Source: Terrabacter aerolatus
GTDB taxonomy: Bacteria; Actinomycetota; Actinomycetes; Actinomycetales; Dermatophilaceae
DNA length: 64,000 nucleotides
Direction: 5' to 3'
NCBI RefSeq assembly: GCF_007991735.1
Contig: NZ_BJYX01000013.1
Coordinates: 59,653 to 123,652, forward strand
Within the stretch, counting starts at the first letter, position 1. Every line of letters starts with the position of its first letter. Positions 27,843-38,607 of this stretch are shown here, in pieces. A program made the translations under genes and the position numbers. The notes beneath the pieces are model-generated. The model was not told where the DNA came from. It ran no database searches and saw only the letters and a list, made by a program, of their open reading frames with translations.

Positions 27843-28802
27843 ATGACCGACCCGGCCGTCCCACCCTTCGTGCTCGTCACCGGTCCGGAGGGTGTCCTCG
27901 TCGAGCGGGCCGTCGCGTCGGTGCTCGAGCCCGGCAGGCGGGCCGACGTCGAGGTCATCCGCATCGACCCGGCGACCTACGAGTCCGGGGCGCTGCAGAT
28001 GCACGCGAGCCCCTCCCTCTTCGGCGGGGCCAAGACGATCGTCGTGCGTGACCTGCACGAATCGCCCGACGAGCTCCAGCTCGACCTGCTCTCGCTCCTG
28101 GCGGTCCCGGACCCCGACGTCGGCCTCGTCGTCGCGCACGGTGGGGGCATGAAGGGCAAGAAGGTCATCGACACGATGAAGAAGGCCGGGGCCCGCGTCA
28201 TCGAGTGCCCGGCCGTCAAGACCGACCGCGACAAGACCGACTTCGTCATGAAGGAGTTCGCGGCCGCCCGGCGCAAGATCACGAGCGAGGGCGTCCGCGC
28301 GCTCATCGAGGCCGTCGGCAAGGACGTGCGCGAGCTCGCGGCCGCCTGCTCCCAGCTCGTCTCCGACACCGAGGGCACCGTCGACGACGCCGTCGTCGAC
28401 ACCTACCACGGCGGCAAGGTCGAGGCCACGGGCTTCCGGGTCGCCGACGCAGCCGTGGCCGGTCAGTCGGGCGAGGCCCTGCGCCTGCTCCGGCACGCGA
28501 TCGCCACCGGGGTCGACCCCGTGCCGATCGTCGCCGTCATCGCCTCGCAGCTGCGCCAGCTCATCAAGGTCGGCGCGGCCGGCCGGGGCAGCTCGGCGCA
28601 CCTCGCCAAGAGCCTGGGCATGGCGCCGTGGCAGATCGACAAGGCGCGTCGGTCGGTCGGCCACTGGAGCGCCGACGGGCTCGCCGTCGCCGTCCAGGCC
28701 GTCGCCGCCGCCGACTTCGAGGTCAAGGGCGGCGGACGCGACCCCGTGTATGCCGTGGAGCGGGCGATCCTCACGATCTCCCGGGCGCGCGCGGCACGCT
28801 GA
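27843..28802 (+). CDS. holA: DNA polymerase III subunit delta
   Basis: 319 residues. Clamp-loader subunit that opens the beta clamp. Typical actinobacterial HolA: FVLVTGPEGVLVERAV near residues 7-22, FGGAKTIVVRDLHE near 60, KKAGARVIECPAVK near 110, and the C-terminal helical part ending VYAVERAILTISRARA. No intact Walker motif, as expected for delta. Located before rpsT, the conserved order (holA-rpsT-lepA). Confidence 0.9.
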   Translation: MTDPAVPPFVLVTGPEGVLVERAVASVLEPGRRADVEVIRIDPATYESGALQMHASPSLFGGAKTIVVRDLHESPDELQLDLLSLLAVPDPDVGLVVAHGGGMKGKKVIDTMKKAGARVIECPAVKTDRDKTDFVMKEFAAARRKITSEGVRALIEAVGKDVRELAAACSQLVSDTEGTVDDAVVDTYHGGKVEATGFRVADAAVAGQSGEALRLLRHAIATGVDPVPIVAVIASQLRQLIKVGAAGRGSSAHLAKSLGMAPWQIDKARRSVGHWSADGLAVAVQAVAAADFEVKGGGRDPVYAVERAILTISRARAAR

Positions 28803-28856
28803 CCCGGCGTCACCCAGCGGCCTGGACGGGCCGCACCCGGACGGCCGTCTCCCGGT

Positions 28857-28886
28857 TTGGTCGTGCGGACCGGCCGCTGGTAACTT
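28857..28886 (+). promoter_or_regulatory. Candidate rpsT promoter
   Basis: TTGGTC at 28857-28862 and TAACTT at 28881-28886 with an 18-base spacer, in the 227-base gap before rpsT. That would give a 5' leader of about 135 bases, enough for S20 autoregulation, but no specific structure was recognised. Confidence 0.45.
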
Positions 28887-29029
28887 TGACCCTTGCGTGC
28901 GCGCTCAGGTCGTGCGCGCATGCATGCTCCATCCAGAGCTGCTCACGCAGGGTGTCCCCACTCCCGGTCCCGAGCGGCTTTGCGGCCCTCTAACCGCAAC
29001 CATCCGACCGAACGAAAGAAACCATCAAC

Positions 29030-29290
29030 GTGGCAAACATCAAGTCGCAGCTCAAGCGCATCAAGACGAACGCGACGCGCACCGAGCGCAACAAGGCCGT
29101 CAAGAGCGAGCTCCGCACGTGGATCCGCAAGGTCCGCGAGGCGACCGCCTCCGGCGACAAGGACGCGGCTGCCGACGCCCTCAAGACCGCCTCGAAGAAG
29201 CTCGACAAGGCTGTCAGCAAGGGTGTCATCCACCAGAACCAGGCCGCCAACAAGAAGTCGGCGATGGCCAAGAAGGTCGCGTCTCTCTGA
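29030..29290 (+). CDS. rpsT: 30S ribosomal protein S20
   Basis: 86 residues, GTG start. Basic, Lys/Ala-rich helix protein that binds 16S r[23 protein letters not shown] at the start and [19 protein letters not shown] near the end are the family signature. A strong terminator follows. Confidence 0.97.
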   Translation: MANIKSQLKRIKTNATRTERNKAVKSELRTWIRKVREATASGDKDAAADALKTASKKLDKAVSKGVIHQNQAANKKSAMAKKVASL

Positions 29291-29311
29291 CGCACCACCC
29301 CTTCGCGTGAG

Positions 29312-29341
29312 CGGGCCCGTCACCTCGTGGTGACGGGCCCG
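29312..29341. terminator. Terminator hairpin after rpsT
   Basis: Perfect 13-base stem cgggcccgtcacc / ggtgacgggcccg with loop tcgt, 21 bases after the rpsT stop and before the convergent PemK-like gene. Confidence 0.9.
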
Positions 29342-29369
29342 ATCTGCGTCCGGCTCCAGGCCGGAGGTC

Positions 29370-29912
29370 TCAGTTCCGGTGCAGGGCGCGGGCTGCCGCG
29401 ACGACCATGTCGTACCGGTCGCGGGGGAGCACCGCGCCCTCGCGGCGCACGCCGTCCGGGTCGATCCGCACGAGCCGGTTGACCCGCACCTCGCTCGGGC
29501 GGCCACGGCCGTCCCAGGCGCCGGAGCCGATGTCGACCCACTCCCGGCCCGAGCGCCGCTCCTGCTGCTCGTCCCGGTCGTGGTCCTTGCTCGTCAGCGG
29601 CAGGCCGACGAGCCAGCCGCCCTCGCGCCCGACGACGAGGACGGGGCGGTCCTTGCCCTGGCTGTGGTCCTCCTCGTAGGGCACCCACGTCCACACGATC
29701 TCGCCCGGGTCGGGACGCCCGTCGGGCCGCGGCGCGTACGTCGTGTCGGGCAGGCGCGTCGCGTCACCGGGGTAGGGCGCGCCGCCGCCGGGTGTCGGCT
29801 GGGCCGGACGGGTGCGGTCGGGGCCTGCCGGGGTTCGCGGGCCGGTCCGGGAGACGGAGCCGCGCACGACACCACGCAGTCGGTCGAGGAGACGCTCGAA
29901 GGTGCTGGGCAT
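29370..29912 (-). CDS. PemK/MazF-like protein
   Basis: 180 residues. The C-terminal 110 residues resemble the PemK/MazF (CcdB-like) fold: GEIVWTWVPYEEDHSQGKDR, PVLVVGREGGWLVGLPLTSK, and a final VNRLVRIDPDGV region. The first 65 residues are Pro/Arg/Gly-rich and probably disordered. MazF toxins are ribonucleases normally paired with an antitoxin, but no antitoxin gene is adjacent; the next gene upstream is a divergent exporter. Whether it is a toxin at all is uncertain. Confidence 0.7.
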   Translation of the reverse strand: MPSTFERLLDRLRGVVRGSVSRTGPRTPAGPDRTRPAQPTPGGGAPYPGDATRLPDTTYAPRPDGRPDPGEIVWTWVPYEEDHSQGKDRPVLVVGREGGWLVGLPLTSKDHDRDEQQERRSGREWVDIGSGAWDGRGRPSEVRVNRLVRIDPDGVRREGAVLPRDRYDMVVAAARALHRN

Positions 29913-30044
29913 GGGAATCACCGTAGCCGCGCGGCCGTTACCGTTGGTGCCCGAGACCGGGTCGACGGTGATCCGCACCATCCCCACCGCACGGTGCCGC
30001 CACCGCTGGGACGCCGACCGAACGACCGAACCCGGAGAGACCTC

Positions 30045-31283
30045 TTGACCCCTGCCAGACGTCGCACGACCCTCGCCATCCTCGCCATCGCGGTCGGCGG
30101 CTTCGCCATCGGCACGACGGAGTTCGTGACGATGGGCCTGCTGCCCCAGATCGCCGAGGGCACCGGGGTCGACATCGCGACCGCCGGTCACTACGTCTCG
30201 GCCTACGCGCTCGGGGTCGTCGTCGGCGCCCCGCTCATCGCGATCGCCTTCGCCAAGGCTCCCCGCAAGGGCCTGCTCATGGGGCTCATGGCGTTCTTCG
30301 CCGTCGCGCACCTCGCCGTCCTCGCCGCGAACACCTACCCGACCGTCATGGCCGCCCGCTTCCTCGCGGGTATGCCGCACGGTGCCTTCTTCGGCATCGG
30401 CTCGGTCGTCGCGGCGTCCCTCGTGTCGCACGAGCGGCGCACTGCCGCCGTGGCGGCCATCCTCGGGGGTCTCGGGGTCGCCAACGTCGTCGGCGTCCCC
30501 CTCGCGACCCTGCTGGGCCAGCGGTTCTCGTGGCACCTGCCCTACGTCCTCGTCGGCGTCATCGCGGCCCTCACGGTCGCGGCCGTCGCCGTCTTCCTGC
30601 CCCACCAGCCCCCGAGCGGGGAGGAGTCGATGCAGGCCGAGATGCAGGCCCTGCGACGTCCCCAGGTCTGGCTCGCGCTCCTCATCGGCGTCGTCGGCTT
30701 CGGCGGCATGTTCGCGATGTACTCGTTCATCACCCCGACGATGACCGAGCTCGCCGGGCTCGACGAGCGCTACATCCCGTGGGTGCTCGCGGCCTACGGC
30801 CTCGGAATGGTCGGCGGCATGGTGCTGAGCGGGCGCGTCGCCAACCGCGTCGGCGTGCTCAAGGGGATCATCGGGGCGCTCGCCGCCATCGCCGTGCTCC
30901 TCGCGCTCTTCGGCTGGGCCGCCCAGATCCTGTGGCTCGCCGTCCTCATGGTCTTCGTCCTCGGGCTGCTCCCCTCGATCGTCGTGCCCCTGCTGCAGAC
31001 GCGGCTCATGGACGTCGCGCACGAGGGCCAGTCCCTCGCGGCCGCCCTCAACCACTCGACGCTCAACACCGCGAACGCGCTCGGTGCGTGGCTCGGCTCG
31101 GTCGTCCTCGCCGCGGGCTGGGGCTACGGCGCGCCGAGCCTCGTCGGTGCCGGGCTCGCGGTGCTCGGTGTCGGGGTCGCTGCACTGTCGGCCCTGCTCG
31201 AACGGCGCTCGGGCGGGGCTGCTCCACGTGCGGACCGTCCGGCCTCGCGTGCCTCGTCCGTCGGAGCGGGCACGCCGGTCTGA
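30045..31283 (+). CDS. MFS transporter, DHA1 drug/sugar efflux type
   Basis: 412 residues with about twelve membrane helices. [20 protein letters not shown] in helix 1 and the loop [13 protein letters not shown] place it with AraJ/SotB-like exporters of arabinose or drugs. TTG start with GGAGAG upstream; this gives an N-terminus right before helix 1. The open frame upstream is not protein-like. C-terminus is Arg/Ala/Ser-rich. Substrate unknown. Confidence 0.88.
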   Translation: MTPARRRTTLAILAIAVGGFAIGTTEFVTMGLLPQIAEGTGVDIATAGHYVSAYALGVVVGAPLIAIAFAKAPRKGLLMGLMAFFAVAHLAVLAANTYPTVMAARFLAGMPHGAFFGIGSVVAASLVSHERRTAAVAAILGGLGVANVVGVPLATLLGQRFSWHLPYVLVGVIAALTVAAVAVFLPHQPPSGEESMQAEMQALRRPQVWLALLIGVVGFGGMFAMYSFITPTMTELAGLDERYIPWVLAAYGLGMVGGMVLSGRVANRVGVLKGIIGALAAIAVLLALFGWAAQILWLAVLMVFVLGLLPSIVVPLLQTRLMDVAHEGQSLAAALNHSTLNTANALGAWLGSVVLAAGWGYGAPSLVGAGLAVLGVGVAALSALLERRSGGAAPRADRPASRASSVGAGTPV

Positions 31284-31555
31284 CTCGAGCGACCACCGCG
31301 CGGACCCCGGTGAGCCAGCGGTCTGGCGGGCGCCGAACCGCTGCAGCGGACGGGAGCGGACGGGATCGGTCGGTGGGCGGGGGAGGGAGCGTGAGCGCCG
31401 AGCCCGCAAAGCATGGGAGACTGGTGAGGTTGCGGCGGTGCCCTCGAGCACCCGGACGAACCGGACCACCCGGCTCGGCTCGGATCGACTCGGAGCGCCG
31501 GCCGCCCACCGACCAACTCCATCCCCGTCACCTGACTCTGCGAGGTTCGTCCCAC

Positions 31556-33409
<1,854 letters not shown>

Positions 33410-33481
33410 CCGCCGGTGGCCCGGTCATGCCCCCCTCGCGATCGCGGGCGGGGCGGGCCGGACCCCGGGACCCGGAGTCGG

Positions 33482-34303
33482 TCAGCCGGCGAGGAGCTTG
33501 TGTCGCATCCGGTCGGTGTCCGCGGCGGTCCAGCCCTGCGTGGCGAGCCAGCCGTGCACCCCGCCGTGGCGTTCCTCGAGCGCCCCGAGGAGCAGACGCA
33601 TCGTGTCGGTCGTCGGTGACTGCTGGGCGACCGTCTTGTCCTCGAGGTTGCGGGCGTAGGCCGGTCGGGCGCGCAGCCGGTCCATGATCGCGGCCACCCG
33701 CTGGGCCGAGGCCGCGAAGTCGGCGATGACGAGCTCGTCGGGCACGTCGACCACCTTGAGCGCGAGGCCCACGACCGTGCCGGTGCGGTCCTTGCCGGCG
33801 GCGCAGTGCACGATGGCGGCGCCCTCGCTCGACGCGATGGCGTCGAGGGCGGCCACGACCGAGTCGGGCCGGCTCGCCAGGTAGGAGAGGTAGTGCTCGG
33901 ACCAGAATCGGTCGTGGGCTCGGTCCTGGTCGGGGTCGCGCCGGGCCTTGCCGAGCCCGCGCCGCTCGTCGGTCTCCCACGGCAGGGCGCGCTCGGCCGC
34001 CGGGATTCCCGACTCGTCGGTGTCCTCGCGGTAGAGCGTGTGGTGGTGGTGGGTGACCCCGGCGACGGCCCGGAGCGGCCCGTCGCCCTCCTTGGCGAGC
34101 TCGACGTGGGTGCGCAGGTCGACGACGTCGGTGACCCCGTAGTCCGTCACGAGCGACTCGACGGCCTCGGGGGAGAGGTCCTGCAGGTTGTCCGACCGGA
34201 GCAGCCGTCGCGGCTGCACGGTGTCCCCGGACGAGGTCACCAGGCCTCCGAGGTCACGCATGTTGACGACGCCGTCGAGCTCGATCCACTGGGGCTGGTA
34301 CAC
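33482..34303 (-). CDS. Tyrosine-protein phosphatase (PtpB/DSP3 type)
   Basis: 273 residues. Signature loop HCAAGKDRTG with catalytic Cys167, the Lys-Asp version that marks the PtpB-like family, some members of which also dephosphorylate phosphoinositides. N-terminus NMRDLGGL (about 14-21) and VDLRTHVEL (about 61) match as well. No signal peptide. Convergent with lepA and divergent from an MFS gene. Confidence 0.88.
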   Translation of the reverse strand: MYQPQWIELDGVVNMRDLGGLVTSSGDTVQPRRLLRSDNLQDLSPEAVESLVTDYGVTDVVDLRTHVELAKEGDGPLRAVAGVTHHHHTLYREDTDESGIPAAERALPWETDERRGLGKARRDPDQDRAHDRFWSEHYLSYLASRPDSVVAALDAIASSEGAAIVHCAAGKDRTGTVVGLALKVVDVPDELVIADFAASAQRVAAIMDRLRARPAYARNLEDKTVAQQSPTTDTMRLLLGALEERHGGVHGWLATQGWTAADTDRMRHKLLAG

Positions 34304-34394
34304 GACGTCAGCCTAGGCGAACGGCGTTGTCCCGTTGCGCCGGTGTGGCTACCGCCGGATATCTTGACGTCGAGAGACGCTGGAGGAGAGAGTC

Positions 34395-35669
34395 GTGACG
34401 CCGAGCCAGACCCCACCGCAGGCCCCACCGGCCACCGCGCCGCTGACCCGGCGCGGACTCCCGGTCGACCGCGACCTGCGCATCCTCGCGGTCGGGTCGT
34501 TCGCCAACCGGTTCGGCGCGGGGGCCGTCCTGACGACGAGTGCGCTCTACTTCACCCGTCAGGTGGGCTTCAGCGCCACGGAGGTGGCCGTCGCCATGTC
34601 CGTGTCGGCGGTCGTGGGGATCGTCGTGCAGGTGCCGGCCGGTCACCTCGGTGACACGCGCGGCCCGCGACGGGTCCTCACGGCGTTCATGGCGGGGTCG
34701 GCGCTCTTCAGCGCACCGCCCGTGCTCGCGACATCTCCCTGGGCGCTCGCCCTGCTCCTCGGGGTGCTCGCGTTCTTCGAACGCGGGGCGGGTGCGGTCA
34801 ACCAGGGGGTCATCGCCCAGCTGGCCACCGGCGGGCGCGGAGTGCTCTTCAAGGCCTACCTGCGGGCCGTCACGAACACCGCCCTCGGCCTCGGCTCGGT
34901 CTTCGGTGGCGCGGCCCTCGTCATCGACGAGCGATGGGCCTACGTCTCCGTCTTCGTCCTCAACGCCCTCTTCACGGGCTTCGCCGCCTGGAACACGACC
35001 CGGCTGCCCGACATCGCCCCGCACACCCGGCAGGCCGGGGAGCCGCGGCTCGCCGTCCTGCGTGACTGGCCCTACGTCGTCATCACCGTCATCACCGGGC
35101 TCTTCTCGCTCCACTTCTTCGTCATGGAGCTGGGCCTCGCGCTCTACGTCTCGGCCCGCACGGCCGCGCCCACCGTCATGGTGGCGGTCCTGCTCGTCAT
35201 CAACACCACGGCCGTCGCGCTCTTCCAGGTGCGGCTGTCCCGACGGGCCGACTCCGTCGAGGCGGGGGCACGAGCCCTCGTGCGCGGAGCCTGGTGGATC
35301 GCCGGGGGCTTCGCCGTCGTCGCCCTCGCCGACCGTGGCACCCGGTGGGTCGCGATCGTCGCGCTCGTCGTCGGGTCGCTCGTCCACGTCGTCGGCGAGA
35401 TGATCGGCTCGGGTGGGCAGTGGGGCCTGCAGATGGGGCTGGCACCCCACGAGCGGCAGGGGCAGTACCAGGGCTTCGCGGGCTTGGGCTTCAGCGTCCT
35501 CGCCGTCGTGGCGCCGCCCCTCGTCACGTACTTCTGCGTCGACCTCGGCGAGACCGGGTGGCTCGTCCTGGCCGCCTTCATGGTCGTCATCGCGCTCGTC
35601 TCGGTCCCCGCGGCACGCTGGGCCCTGCGTTCGCGGGCCCGCTACGGGATCACCACCCACTCCGGCTGA
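34395..35669 (+). CDS. MFS transporter
   Basis: 424 residues, GTG start preceded by GGAGGAGAG. About eleven or twelve hydrophobic helices; the loop GHLGDTRGPRRVL after helix 2 is the MFS A-motif (G-x3-D-x-R-G-x-R-R). The Pro/Thr-rich first 22 residues are cytoplasmic. Resembles actinobacterial multidrug exporters; substrate unknown. TTGCGC and ATATCT, 18 bases apart, about 20 bases before the ribosome binding site, are a candidate promoter. Confidence 0.85.
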   Translation: MTPSQTPPQAPPATAPLTRRGLPVDRDLRILAVGSFANRFGAGAVLTTSALYFTRQVGFSATEVAVAMSVSAVVGIVVQVPAGHLGDTRGPRRVLTAFMAGSALFSAPPVLATSPWALALLLGVLAFFERGAGAVNQGVIAQLATGGRGVLFKAYLRAVTNTALGLGSVFGGAALVIDERWAYVSVFVLNALFTGFAAWNTTRLPDIAPHTRQAGEPRLAVLRDWPYVVITVITGLFSLHFFVMELGLALYVSARTAAPTVMVAVLLVINTTAVALFQVRLSRRADSVEAGARALVRGAWWIAGGFAVVALADRGTRWVAIVALVVGSLVHVVGEMIGSGGQWGLQMGLAPHERQGQYQGFAGLGFSVLAVVAPPLVTYFCVDLGETGWLVLAAFMVVIALVSVPAARWALRSRARYGITTHSG

Positions 35670-35726
35670 GCGAGGCAGCGCGGAGGCGTGGACGGGACCC
35701 CGCCCGTGGGCTGGGACACTGGAGGT

Positions 35727-36962
35727 ATGCCGCCCTCCGCCCTTCCCGACGGCGACCCCGCGCCCGTCACGGGAGAGCTGCCAACCGCAGCCCTCTCGGA
35801 CCTTGCGCGTACCGACCTCGGCATCTACGTCCACGTCCCGTTCTGCACGGTGCGCTGCGGCTACTGCGACTTCAACACCTACACCCTGACCGAGCTCGGT
35901 GGCCCCGGTGCCAGCATCGGCATCGACACGTACGCCGACGTCGCCGTGCGTGAGCTCGACATCGCGCAGTCGGTCCTCGGCAGCGAAGCGCCTGCCGTGT
36001 CAACGGTGTTCGTCGGTGGCGGCACGCCCACCATGCTGAGGTCGGGCGACCTCGTGACGGTGCTCGACGGCATACGACGGCGTTTCGGTCTGGCGCCCGG
36101 CGCGGAGGTCACGACGGAGGCCAACCCGGACTCCGTGACACCGCAGTCCCTGCAGGAGCTCGCCGACGGCGGCTTCACCCGCGTCTCGGTGGGCATGCAG
36201 TCGGCCGTGCCGCACGTGCTCCACACGCTCGAGCGCACGCACGACCCCGACAACGTCGCCCGGGCCGTCGCCGCCACGCGCGCGGCCGGCATGCAGGTGA
36301 GCGTCGACCTCATCTACGGCACGCCGGGGGAGTCGCTCGAGGACTGGCGCCGCAGCCTCGAGGCGGCCATCGCCCTCGAGCCCGACCACATCTCCGCCTA
36401 CGCCCTCGTCGTCGAGGACGGCACGAAACTCGCCGCGCAGGTGCGCCGTGGTCTCGTGCCCGCGCCCGAGGACGACGACGAGGCCGACAAGTACGAGCTC
36501 GCGGACGCGCTGCTCGCCGCGGCCGGCTTCGGGTGGTACGAGGTGAGCAACTGGGCCCGGTCCGAGCAGCACCGCTGTCGCCACAACGTCGCCTACTGGT
36601 CCGGCACGAACTGGTGGGGGGTCGGGCCGGGGGCCCACAGCCACGTCGGCGGCGTGCGCTGGTGGAACGTCAAGCACCCCAGTGCGTATGCCGCCCGGCT
36701 GGGCGCGGGCCTGTCGCCGGCCCAGGCCCGGGAGACCCTGACGGACGACCAGCGCTACGACGAACGTGTGCTGCTCGGCACACGCCTCGTGCAGGGACTG
36801 CCCGTCTCGGATCTGCGAGGATCGGGACGCACCGCCGTGGCCGGCCTCATCGCCGACGGACTCGTGGACGGGCCGGCAGCCCTGCGGGACTCCCGGCTCG
36901 TGCTGACCCGTCGCGGACGGCTGCTCGCGGACACCGTGGTCCACCGGCTCCTCGCCGCCTGA
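35727..36962 (+). CDS. hemW: Radical-SAM haem chaperone HemW (coproporphyrinogen III oxidase-like)
   Basis: 411 residues. YVHVPFCTVRCGYCDFNTYT with the CxxxCxxC cluster near residues 35-50, VFVGGGTPTML near 94, TTEANPDSVT near 120, SVGMQSAVPHVL near 150, DLIYGTPGES near 190. HemW handles haem and was long annotated as HemN; it lacks oxidase activity in tested organisms. The ATG at 35727 gives the N-terminus MPPSALPDGDPAP typical of actinobacterial members, though its GGAGGT lies immediately adjacent. Location after lepA and before hrcA is conserved. Confidence 0.92.
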   Translation: MPPSALPDGDPAPVTGELPTAALSDLARTDLGIYVHVPFCTVRCGYCDFNTYTLTELGGPGASIGIDTYADVAVRELDIAQSVLGSEAPAVSTVFVGGGTPTMLRSGDLVTVLDGIRRRFGLAPGAEVTTEANPDSVTPQSLQELADGGFTRVSVGMQSAVPHVLHTLERTHDPDNVARAVAATRAAGMQVSVDLIYGTPGESLEDWRRSLEAAIALEPDHISAYALVVEDGTKLAAQVRRGLVPAPEDDDEADKYELADALLAAAGFGWYEVSNWARSEQHRCRHNVAYWSGTNWWGVGPGAHSHVGGVRWWNVKHPSAYAARLGAGLSPAQARETLTDDQRYDERVLLGTRLVQGLPVSDLRGSGRTAVAGLIADGLVDGPAALRDSRLVLTRRGRLLADTVVHRLLAA

Positions 36963-36987
36963 GGAGCCACCGACGAGGAAGGCCGCC

Positions 36988-38466
36988 ATGAGCGAGACCG
37001 TGTCGACGACGAGCCCGACGAGTGCTGCCGGCGGGGGAGGGCCCGCGGAGGTCGTGGCCGCCGCGCGTCGCGCCTTCGACGCCGGGGTGACCAAGCCGCG
37101 GCACTGGCGGGAGACCCAGCTGCGAGCGCTGCGGGCCCTGCTCGTGGACCACGAGCAGGAGCTGGCCGACGCCCTGCACGCCGACCTCGGCAAGAGCGCC
37201 ACGGAGGCGTGGGTGACCGAGACGGGGTTCGTCGTGCGCGAGATCGACCACACGCTGCGCCACCTTCGCTCGTGGACCTCGCCGCGCCGCGTTCGCGTGC
37301 CGCTCTCGCTCGCCCCCGGGCGCGCCAAGGTCGTGCGCGAGCCGCTCGGCGTCGTCCTCGTCATCGCGCCGTGGAACTACCCGGTGCAGCTGTGCCTGGC
37401 CCCGCTCGTCGGTGCGCTCGCGGCGGGGAACGCGGTCGTCCTCAAGCCCAGCGAGGTCGCGCCGGTCACGTCCGGCGTCATGGCGCGCCTGCTGTCCCGC
37501 CACCTCGACCGCTCCGCGGTGCACGTCGTCGAGGGCGGCGTCCCGGAGACGACCGAGCTCCTGGCGCAACGGTTCGACCACATCTTCTACACCGGCAACG
37601 GGGCGGTCGGCAGGATCGTGCTCGAGGCCGCGGCCCGGCACCTGACGCCGGTCACGCTGGAGCTCGGGGGCAAGTCGCCCGCGTACGTCGCCGACGACGC
37701 CGACCTCGAGGTCACGGCGCAGCGTCTCGTGTGGGGCAAGTTCACCAACGCCGGGCAGACGTGCGTGGCACCGGACTACGTCATCGCCAGCCGGCCGACG
37801 CTCGAGGCACTCAAGCCGCTCCTCGTCGCCGCGATCGCGGACTCCTTCGGCCCCGACCCGTCGACGTCCTCCGCCTACGGACGCATCGTGAGCTCGCGTC
37901 ACCTCGACCGGCTGACCGCCCTCATCGACCCGACGCGGGTCGTGACCGGCGGCCGCTCCGACGCCGCGACCCGCTACCTCGAGCCGACGATCGTCGAGGT
38001 CGCCCCGGTCGCCGGAGAGGGTGGCCCGGTCGACGCCGTCATGGGCGAGGAGATCTTCGGCCCGGTCCTGCCGCTCGTGGCCGTCGACGGGATCGACTCG
38101 GCCATCGACTTCATCACGGCGCGTGACAAGCCGCTCGCGCTCTACGTGTTCACGGGCTCCGAGGCCGTGCAGCGCCGGTTCATGCGTGACACGTCCTCGG
38201 GAGCACTGGCCGTCAACGTCCCCCTGGCGCACCTCGCCGTGCCGGACCTGCCCTTCGGCGGGGTGGGCGCCAGCGGCATGGGCGCCTACCACGGGGAGCG
38301 GTCCGTCGAGCTCTTCTCGCACGCGAAGTCCGTCTTCGCCCTGCCCACCCGTCCCGACACGACCGTCTGGGTGCGGCCGCCGTTCTCGGCCGCCAAGGAG
38401 CAGGTGATCGGCAGGTTCGCCGTGCCGGGCCGGCGTCGGGGCGCCGGGCGCTCGGAGACCGAATGA
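36988..38466 (+). CDS. Aldehyde dehydrogenase, class 3-like
   Basis: 492 residues. Oxidises an aldehyde with NAD(P). Seen: APWNYPVQLCLAPLVGALAA with Asn130, LELGGKSP with Glu225, and NAGQTCVAPDY with catalytic Cys259; PWNYP and the C-terminal LPFGGVGASGMGAYHG are typical of class 3 (fatty/aromatic aldehydes). The nucleotide-loop motif, usually F-T-G-S, reads F-Y-T-G-N here. Starts 25 bases after hemW, with GGAGCC-AAGG upstream. Specific substrate unknown. Confidence 0.93.
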   Translation: MSETVSTTSPTSAAGGGGPAEVVAAARRAFDAGVTKPRHWRETQLRALRALLVDHEQELADALHADLGKSATEAWVTETGFVVREIDHTLRHLRSWTSPRRVRVPLSLAPGRAKVVREPLGVVLVIAPWNYPVQLCLAPLVGALAAGNAVVLKPSEVAPVTSGVMARLLSRHLDRSAVHVVEGGVPETTELLAQRFDHIFYTGNGAVGRIVLEAAARHLTPVTLELGGKSPAYVADDADLEVTAQRLVWGKFTNAGQTCVAPDYVIASRPTLEALKPLLVAAIADSFGPDPSTSSAYGRIVSSRHLDRLTALIDPTRVVTGGRSDAATRYLEPTIVEVAPVAGEGGPVDAVMGEEIFGPVLPLVAVDGIDSAIDFITARDKPLALYVFTGSEAVQRRFMRDTSSGALAVNVPLAHLAVPDLPFGGVGASGMGAYHGERSVELFSHAKSVFALPTRPDTTVWVRPPFSAAKEQVIGRFAVPGRRRGAGRSETE

Positions 38467-38479
38467 CAGTGGTGTCATT
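38462..38479. promoter_or_regulatory. 18-bp palindrome at the ALDH stop, upstream of the CHAP gene
   Basis: AATGACA-GTGG-TGTCATT, a perfect 7-base inverted repeat overlapping the ALDH stop codon and starting the AT-richer 140-base region before the CHAP gene; a further half-like aatgacg follows at 38488. Could be a regulator site or a weak terminator. Confidence 0.45.
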
Positions 38480-38543
38480 AGCACATCAATGACGGAATGG
38501 CACGTTTCTCACGCTCGTGTCGCCTGTGATTTCTGGGATTGGA

Positions 38544-38572
38544 GTGACGGGGTGGCGGGATTGTCCTAGATT
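38544..38572 (+). promoter_or_regulatory. Candidate promoter of the CHAP amidase gene
   Basis: GTGACG at 38544-38549 and TAGATT at 38567-38572 with a 17-base spacer; each matches four of six consensus positions. The region 38480-38560 is visibly less GC-rich than its surroundings. Confidence 0.4.
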
Positions 38573-38607
38573 GCGGGTGCACCCCCAGGCGACCACGGGA
38601 GACCCAC

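Noticed and set aside
31284..31555. In-frame extension or separate gene upstream of lepA
   Set aside because: Frame is open from a GTG near 31390 with a purine-rich upstream, but the translation is low-complexity Arg/Pro and lepA has its normal start at 31556/31565.
33410..33481. Terminator between lepA and the phosphatase gene
   Set aside because: Contains tcgcgatcgcgg and other GC-rich self-complementarity but no clean stem-loop.
34318..34330. CGAACGGCGTTG upstream of the tyrosine phosphatase, also on the minus strand at 50432-50443
   Set aside because: Looks LexA-like on one arm only; the second arm lacks GTTCG, so not called an SOS box.
38467..38607. Possible c-di-AMP (ydaO) riboswitch before the CHAP gene
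   Set aside because: Such switches often precede actinobacterial wall hydrolases, but the region is short and I could not find the conserved helices.
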